The notes under the pieces were generated by a model. It was not told where the DNA came from, did no database searches, and worked only from the letters and a program-made list of their open reading frames with translations. The translations under genes were made by a program, and so were the position numbers. Of a stretch of 64,000 nt of DNA, positions 60,033 through 64,000 are shown one piece after another; positions within the stretch are counted from its first letter, which is position 1; each line of letters starts with the position of its first letter. The stretch is from Finegoldia magna_J (GTDB lineage Bacteria > Bacillota > Clostridia > Tissierellales > Peptoniphilaceae), in the NCBI RefSeq assembly GCF_002243175.1, contig NZ_NDYF01000017.1:124001-188000 (forward strand). The letters are read 5' to 3'.

Positions 60033-61828
60033 TGGATATACTAAAATACTGCAAAAGAGAAGAGGCAGACCCACAATACATGTGGGATTTGTCTGCATTG
60101 TATAAAACAGGAGAAGAATTCGAAAAAGCAGTGAAGACAATAGATTTGATGGCAGATGATTTCAAGAAAAATTACGAAAACAAACTCAAATCAGCAGACA
60201 TCATAAAAAACGCAATGGACGATTACAGAGATATTGTGGCTAACATCGACCGCATCGCACACTACGCATCACTTGATGTAGAAGCAGATGGCCACAACGA
60301 AAAATCCCAAAAAAGAGCCATGGCGACATTCACAAAAATCGCAGACATCGAAAACAAAATGAGCTTTTTTGAAACAGAACTCGTACAAGTTGATGAACAA
60401 ACACTCGAAGAAGTCAAAAACGACACCAACAACACAAGATACATCGACGATTTGTTGAAGAAAAAAGAACACATCTTATCCAAGGAAGTGGAAAATGCGA
60501 TAAGCAAATTCTCACAAACATTCAGCTCATTCTACGAAATCTACAACACAACTAAAATTCACGACATCACATTTCCTGATTTCGAAGTAAATGGCAAAAA
60601 ATACGAAATGACTTACAATTTGTTCGAAGGAGTCTACGACAACGACCCTGACACAGATTTGAGAAGAAAATCATACGAAGTGTTCTACAATGAACTTGCA
60701 AAATATAAAAACACAACAGCGATGATTTATCTATCACATTGCCAAGCAGAAAAGGCAGAAAGTGAACTAAGAGGATACGATTCAGTGATAGATTTCTTGT
60801 TAGACAGACAAAACATTTCTCGTGAATTGTACGACAGACAACTAGATGTAATCATGCAAGAACTTCCTAAACACATGAGAAAATACGCCCAAATCATCAA
60901 AAAAGAATACGATTTGGACAAAGTTACATTCATGGACTTGAAGCTAGATATGGAAAACTCATTCTCCAAAAACATTTCAGTAGAAGATGCAAGGAATTTG
61001 GTCAAAGACGGACTTTCAATTCTAGGTGAAGATTATTCAAAAATGCTAGATTGTGCATTTGACGAAAAATGGATTGATTTTGTAAACACATTTGGAAAAT
61101 CAACAGGAGCATTCTGCGCATCTCCATTCTTGGCACATCCTTATGTGTTGATATCTTGGACTGGCAAACTAACAGAAGCTATCGTATTGTCACACGAATT
61201 GGGACATGCAGGACAATCCTACATCTCACAAAAAACACAAAACGTGTTGGACAACGACCCATCAATGTACTTCGTGGAATCACCATCCACAACAAACGAA
61301 CTCATCATGAGCAGATACTTGCTAGAAAAAGCAACAACTGACCAAGAAAGAAGATATTTGTGTGGACAAATAATCTCCAGAACCTACTTCCACAACTTCG
61401 TCACACACTTTATCGAAGGATACTACCAAAGAGAAGTATACAAACTAATCGATAAGAAAGAAGGATTCACAGCAGATGATTTGTCAAGAATCTTCAAAGA
61501 AACACTACAAAAATTCTGGGGAGAAGACGTTGAAATCAACGAAGGATCAGAATTGACATGGATGAGACAACCTCACTACTACATGGGATTGTATCCATAC
61601 ACTTACTCCGCAGGACTAACAATCGGAACACAAGTATCCAAAATGATTGTAGAAGAAGGAAAACCAGCAGCAGACAGATGGCTTAAAGCATTGGCATTAG
61701 GCTCCACAGAAGATTCTGTCGGAATCGCAAAAGCTGCAGGAGTAGACATCACAACAGATAAACCACTCAAAGACACCATAGAATACATCGGTAAAGTAAT
61801 CGATGACATCGAAAAATACGACAAATAA
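60032..61828 (+). CDS. pepF: Oligoendopeptidase F (M3B)
   Basis: 598 residues with the zinc motif HELGH (His388, His392) followed by the downstream ESPSTTNEL Glu ligand; N-terminal helical domain YMWDLSALYKTGEEFEKAV is typical of PepF. Cleaves short intracellular peptides. Operon with the M29 aminopeptidase, giving a small peptide-degradation unit. Confidence 0.95.
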   Translation: MDILKYCKREEADPQYMWDLSALYKTGEEFEKAVKTIDLMADDFKKNYENKLKSADIIKNAMDDYRDIVANIDRIAHYASLDVEADGHNEKSQKRAMATFTKIADIENKMSFFETELVQVDEQTLEEVKNDTNNTRYIDDLLKKKEHILSKEVENAISKFSQTFSSFYEIYNTTKIHDITFPDFEVNGKKYEMTYNLFEGVYDNDPDTDLRRKSYEVFYNELAKYKNTTAMIYLSHCQAEKAESELRGYDSVIDFLLDRQNISRELYDRQLDVIMQELPKHMRKYAQIIKKEYDLDKVTFMDLKLDMENSFSKNISVEDARNLVKDGLSILGEDYSKMLDCAFDEKWIDFVNTFGKSTGAFCASPFLAHPYVLISWTGKLTEAIVLSHELGHAGQSYISQKTQNVLDNDPSMYFVESPSTTNELIMSRYLLEKATTDQERRYLCGQIISRTYFHNFVTHFIEGYYQREVYKLIDKKEGFTADDLSRIFKETLQKFWGEDVEINEGSELTWMRQPHYYMGLYPYTYSAGLTIGTQVSKMIVEEGKPAADRWLKALALGSTEDSVGIAKAAGVDITTDKPLKDTIEYIGKVIDDIEKYDK

Positions 61829-61832
61829 TATA

Positions 61833-61859
61833 AAATTGGCACCGTTTTGGTGCCAATTT
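61833..61859 (+). terminator. Terminator of the peptidase operon
   Basis: AAATTGGCACC and GGTGCCAATTT with five-base loop; the T-run after the stem is short, so some read-through into the ABC genes may occur. Confidence 0.75.
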
Positions 61860-61879
61860 ACATAGATAAGAGGCAACAA

Positions 61880-62764
61880 ATGTATATACAATTTAATAAT
61901 ATTAAAAAATCATTCGACGGAAATACTGTACTTGACGTTGAGAATTTACAAATAGAAAAGGGCGAAATAGTTTCAATTATCGGGAAAAACGGATCCGGTA
62001 AAAGCACATTAATTAAGATTTTGTGTGGATTATTGTACCAAGATCAAGGAGAATGCAGAGTTGATAATATATCCAACAAAAACTCTAAAATCAGAGAACA
62101 CACCAAACTTGTGCTTGAAAGTGGTGGAGGATATTACGATTATTTAACAGCCACTGAAAACATCATGTATTTTCTCGGACTAAACCACGTCAATTACAAT
62201 GAAAATGAAGTGCATAATTTGATGAACAAACTCGATTTTACAGAATTCAAGGACAAAAAAGTATCAGAATTATCGCAAGGAAATCGTCAAAAACTTTCAC
62301 TAATAGTCACACTTCTAACCAATCCCGACATAATTTGCCTAGATGAACCTACAAATGGATTGGACATCAATAGCATGAATATTTTGTTGAATTTCCTACA
62401 CAAAATAGCAGTTGAAGACCAAAAGACAGTCATCTTCACAAGTCACGACCTATCATTTATGAAAAACATCAACTCCAGATTAATTCTAATAAATGAAGGG
62501 AAAATCGTACTGGATAAACCATCCAAACAGTTGTTTGATTCAAAAGACTTACAAAAAGACATTATTGAAATAGAAAACACCAACAGAAATCTACTAGATA
62601 ATTTGAAGAAAACGAAATACGAATTTACCGATAATTCAATTATATTGTCAGTTTACGACGAAGCTGAGAAGGAATTTCTACTGAAAAACTGTGACATTAT
62701 AAGTATGAGAAAAGAATCTTTGACGGCAGAAGATGTGTACTTCAGGGTGATTTCAAATGTTTAA
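61880..62764 (+). CDS. ABC-2 type transporter ATPase
   Basis: 294 residues from ATG 61880 (AAGAGG upstream); a longer in-frame start at 61847 lies within the terminator stem and is unlikely. Walker A GKNGSGKST, signature LSQGNRQKL and Walker B IICLDEPTNGLD. C-terminal extension of about 80 residues. Works with the two membrane genes that follow; substrate unknown. Overlaps the next gene by 8 bp. Confidence 0.88.
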   Translation: MYIQFNNIKKSFDGNTVLDVENLQIEKGEIVSIIGKNGSGKSTLIKILCGLLYQDQGECRVDNISNKNSKIREHTKLVLESGGGYYDYLTATENIMYFLGLNHVNYNENEVHNLMNKLDFTEFKDKKVSELSQGNRQKLSLIVTLLTNPDIICLDEPTNGLDINSMNILLNFLHKIAVEDQKTVIFTSHDLSFMKNINSRLILINEGKIVLDKPSKQLFDSKDLQKDIIEIENTNRNLLDNLKKTKYEFTDNSIILSVYDEAEKEFLLKNCDIISMRKESLTAEDVYFRVISNV

Positions 62765-63509
62765 TAAATTGTTATTGGAATTTAACAGAGATTTCTCAGA
62801 AATCAAAAAATATAAATTCAACGTCATATTTGCAAACATCGCAGTGCTTTTGATGTCACTTTTCATCATAGATGGACTGTTTGTAAAAGAAAAAGAAATC
62901 GTGTTTTTGATGATGATATTGTGGTATTATGCGACTTATGCGATTGAATCACCAACGTTTTTGATACAAAACGAAATAACAGACAGAACACTGATATCAA
63001 TTGTCCAATCAAAAACAGGGATACTATCAGTTGTTTTGTACAGAAATTTAGTGGAATTTTTGATGAATACGATAAAAGTAATAGTGATATTCACACTGAT
63101 ATTTGTATCAGTAAACTTTGATTATTCGAAATTCAACCACATTCCTATAATAATTTTGGTGATGGTTGTGTCTGTGTTCATACTTTATCAACTGGGAACA
63201 TTCTTATCAAGTTTCACACTACTTTACAAAAGGTTGGGAAGTTTTGTCGCCTTGGCAGAAACTTATATGTTGTTTTTCGGAGATATTACCGTAAAAGTCA
63301 ACAACAAAGCACTTGTACTTATCAACAAAATATTGTTCCCATTTAACAATGCTCGTGAAATCTTTACACAATTACAACTGAATAATGTGAGATATGATTT
63401 GATAATACAGCTTTTGATACAAGCTGTTGTATTGTCCGTTTTGGTCAAAATTTCATACGATAAAAACATTCAAACAAGCATGAAAAGAGGTAATTTGTAT
63501 GGGATATAA
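62757..63509 (+). CDS. ABC-2 type permease subunit 1
   Basis: 250 residues with six predicted helices and an ABC-2-like layout; ITDRTLISIVQSKTGILSVVLYRNL in the cytoplasmic coupling region (partly cited). Overlaps both neighbours, so the three genes form one coupled operon. Substrate unknown. Confidence 0.75.
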   Translation: MFNKLLLEFNRDFSEIKKYKFNVIFANIAVLLMSLFIIDGLFVKEKEIVFLMMILWYYATYAIESPTFLIQNEITDRTLISIVQSKTGILSVVLYRNLVEFLMNTIKVIVIFTLIFVSVNFDYSKFNHIPIIILVMVVSVFILYQLGTFLSSFTLLYKRLGSFVALAETYMLFFGDITVKVNNKALVLINKILFPFNNAREIFTQLQLNNVRYDLIIQLLIQAVVLSVLVKISYDKNIQTSMKRGNLYGI

Positions 63510-64000
63510 ATACGGAGAATTACGAAAATACATCGATGAAAACAAAAACTATAAAATCGAATATTTCTCAAAGCTAATATCGGATATTATCATGCTTGCG
63601 GGCGTTTCATTTATGCTAAAATCAACGGATAATTGGAACAACGAATCGTTCACGTATTTTTTGATATGGTATTTGTTACAAACAGTGTTATTTGAACTCG
63701 TCAAATCAATAGAATTTGAAATCAAAAGCGACGGGCTGATTAATATGATTTCATCTAGAACCAGCATCACTATGATTTATTTCAAAAGAAGCATCGTTTG
63801 GTTAGTAAAAGCGGTGATTTTGTTTGCGATTGTAATATTTTTATCGGGAAATGGATTGAATGGGATAATACAATTCAAGCCTAATTTAATACTAGCGATA
63901 ATCTTTTCATTAATTCTAATGTATGGTGTGTTCTTCTTATTCATGGCACTTACATTAATTTACGAACGTGTAGCATCATTTACTGGATTTATCACAACAG
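63499..64000 (+). CDS. ABC-2 type permease subunit 2 (partial, runs off right edge)
   Basis: 167 codons and one base visible, no stop. ATG 63499 follows AGAGGTAA and overlaps the preceding stop by 11 bp. Hydrophobic segments near residues 28-42, 51-65, 101-118 and 130-155. It resembles subunit 1 in layout (for example the SDGLINMISSRTSITMIYFK-type coupling segment), suggesting a heterodimeric permease. Confidence 0.72.
   Translation, partial: MGYKYGELRKYIDENKNYKIEYFSKLISDIIMLAGVSFMLKSTDNWNNESFTYFLIWYLLQTVLFELVKSIEFEIKSDGLINMISSRTSITMIYFKRSIVWLVKAVILFAIVIFLSGNGLNGIIQFKPNLILAIIFSLILMYGVFFLFMALTLIYERVASFTGFITT

Overview
The window is low-GC Firmicutes DNA, about one third G+C by eye. Gene content fits an anaerobic Gram-positive coccus of the Peptoniphilaceae, most likely Finegoldia magna: it has a SufA-like giant subtilase with CWB2 wall-binding repeats, sortase-anchored proteins, and replication-origin genes without sporulation genes. 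The species is inferred from content, not from a search.

Layout. (1) Positions 1 to about 16,922, all on the minus strand, are the right-hand part of an integrative conjugative element of the Tn1549/CTn family. It carries RepA_N and DnaC-like replication proteins, PcfB, VirD4, SSB, Maff2 pilin-like, VirB6-like, PrgI, VirB4, a DNA methylase, a CD1108-type NlpC/P60 hydrolase, DUF4315 and a BspA-like surface protein cut by the window edge. An AbiF-type abortive-infection gene with its own promoter and a structured leader RNA sits inside the transfer operon. The element ends inside the Walker A codons of a chromosomal ABC-exporter gene (16,802-17,983). (2) Positions 18,200-20,700 hold the classical rpmH-rnpA-yidD-yidC-jag operon on the minus strand. 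(3) Positions 20,750-21,930 hold an ArsR-regulated arsenite methyltransferase whose third catalytic cysteine is encoded by in-frame UGA, followed by a SECIS-like hairpin, so it is probably a selenoprotein. (4) oriC lies at about 21,940-22,370. It is followed by dnaA, a second DnaA-box cluster, dnaN, rlbA, recF, remB, gyrB, gyrA, an RsbV/RsbW/sigma-B-like module, FetAB and fumC, all on the plus strand. (5) Positions 35,340-36,640 hold a tiny LPXTG peptide gene and about 1 kb of non-coding DNA packed with long nested hairpin elements that sit in the loops of intrinsic terminators. (6) Positions 36,640-48,740 are mixed accessory and transport genes: rhodanese and transglutaminase lipoproteins, a HicAB module flanked by 43-bp direct repeats, DUF3139 proteins, a DUF1659/DUF2922/YvrJ trio, a K+/H+ antiporter, a CDF transporter and an ECF S component. 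(7) Positions 49,136-58,640 hold the SufA-like protease, a Cna-B/LPXTG protein, a secreted papain-fold protein, a small exporter and a HAD hydrolase. (8) Positions 58,800-64,000 hold peptidases (M29, PepF) and an ABC-2 transporter cut by the right edge.

The strongest items for follow-up are the UGA-containing ArsM, the abiF leader RNA inside the ICE, the covarying hairpin elements nested in terminators, the direct-repeat-bounded hicAB insertion, and Ile at GyrA position 83, a position linked to quinolone resistance. No rRNA, tRNA or CRISPR array was recognised.
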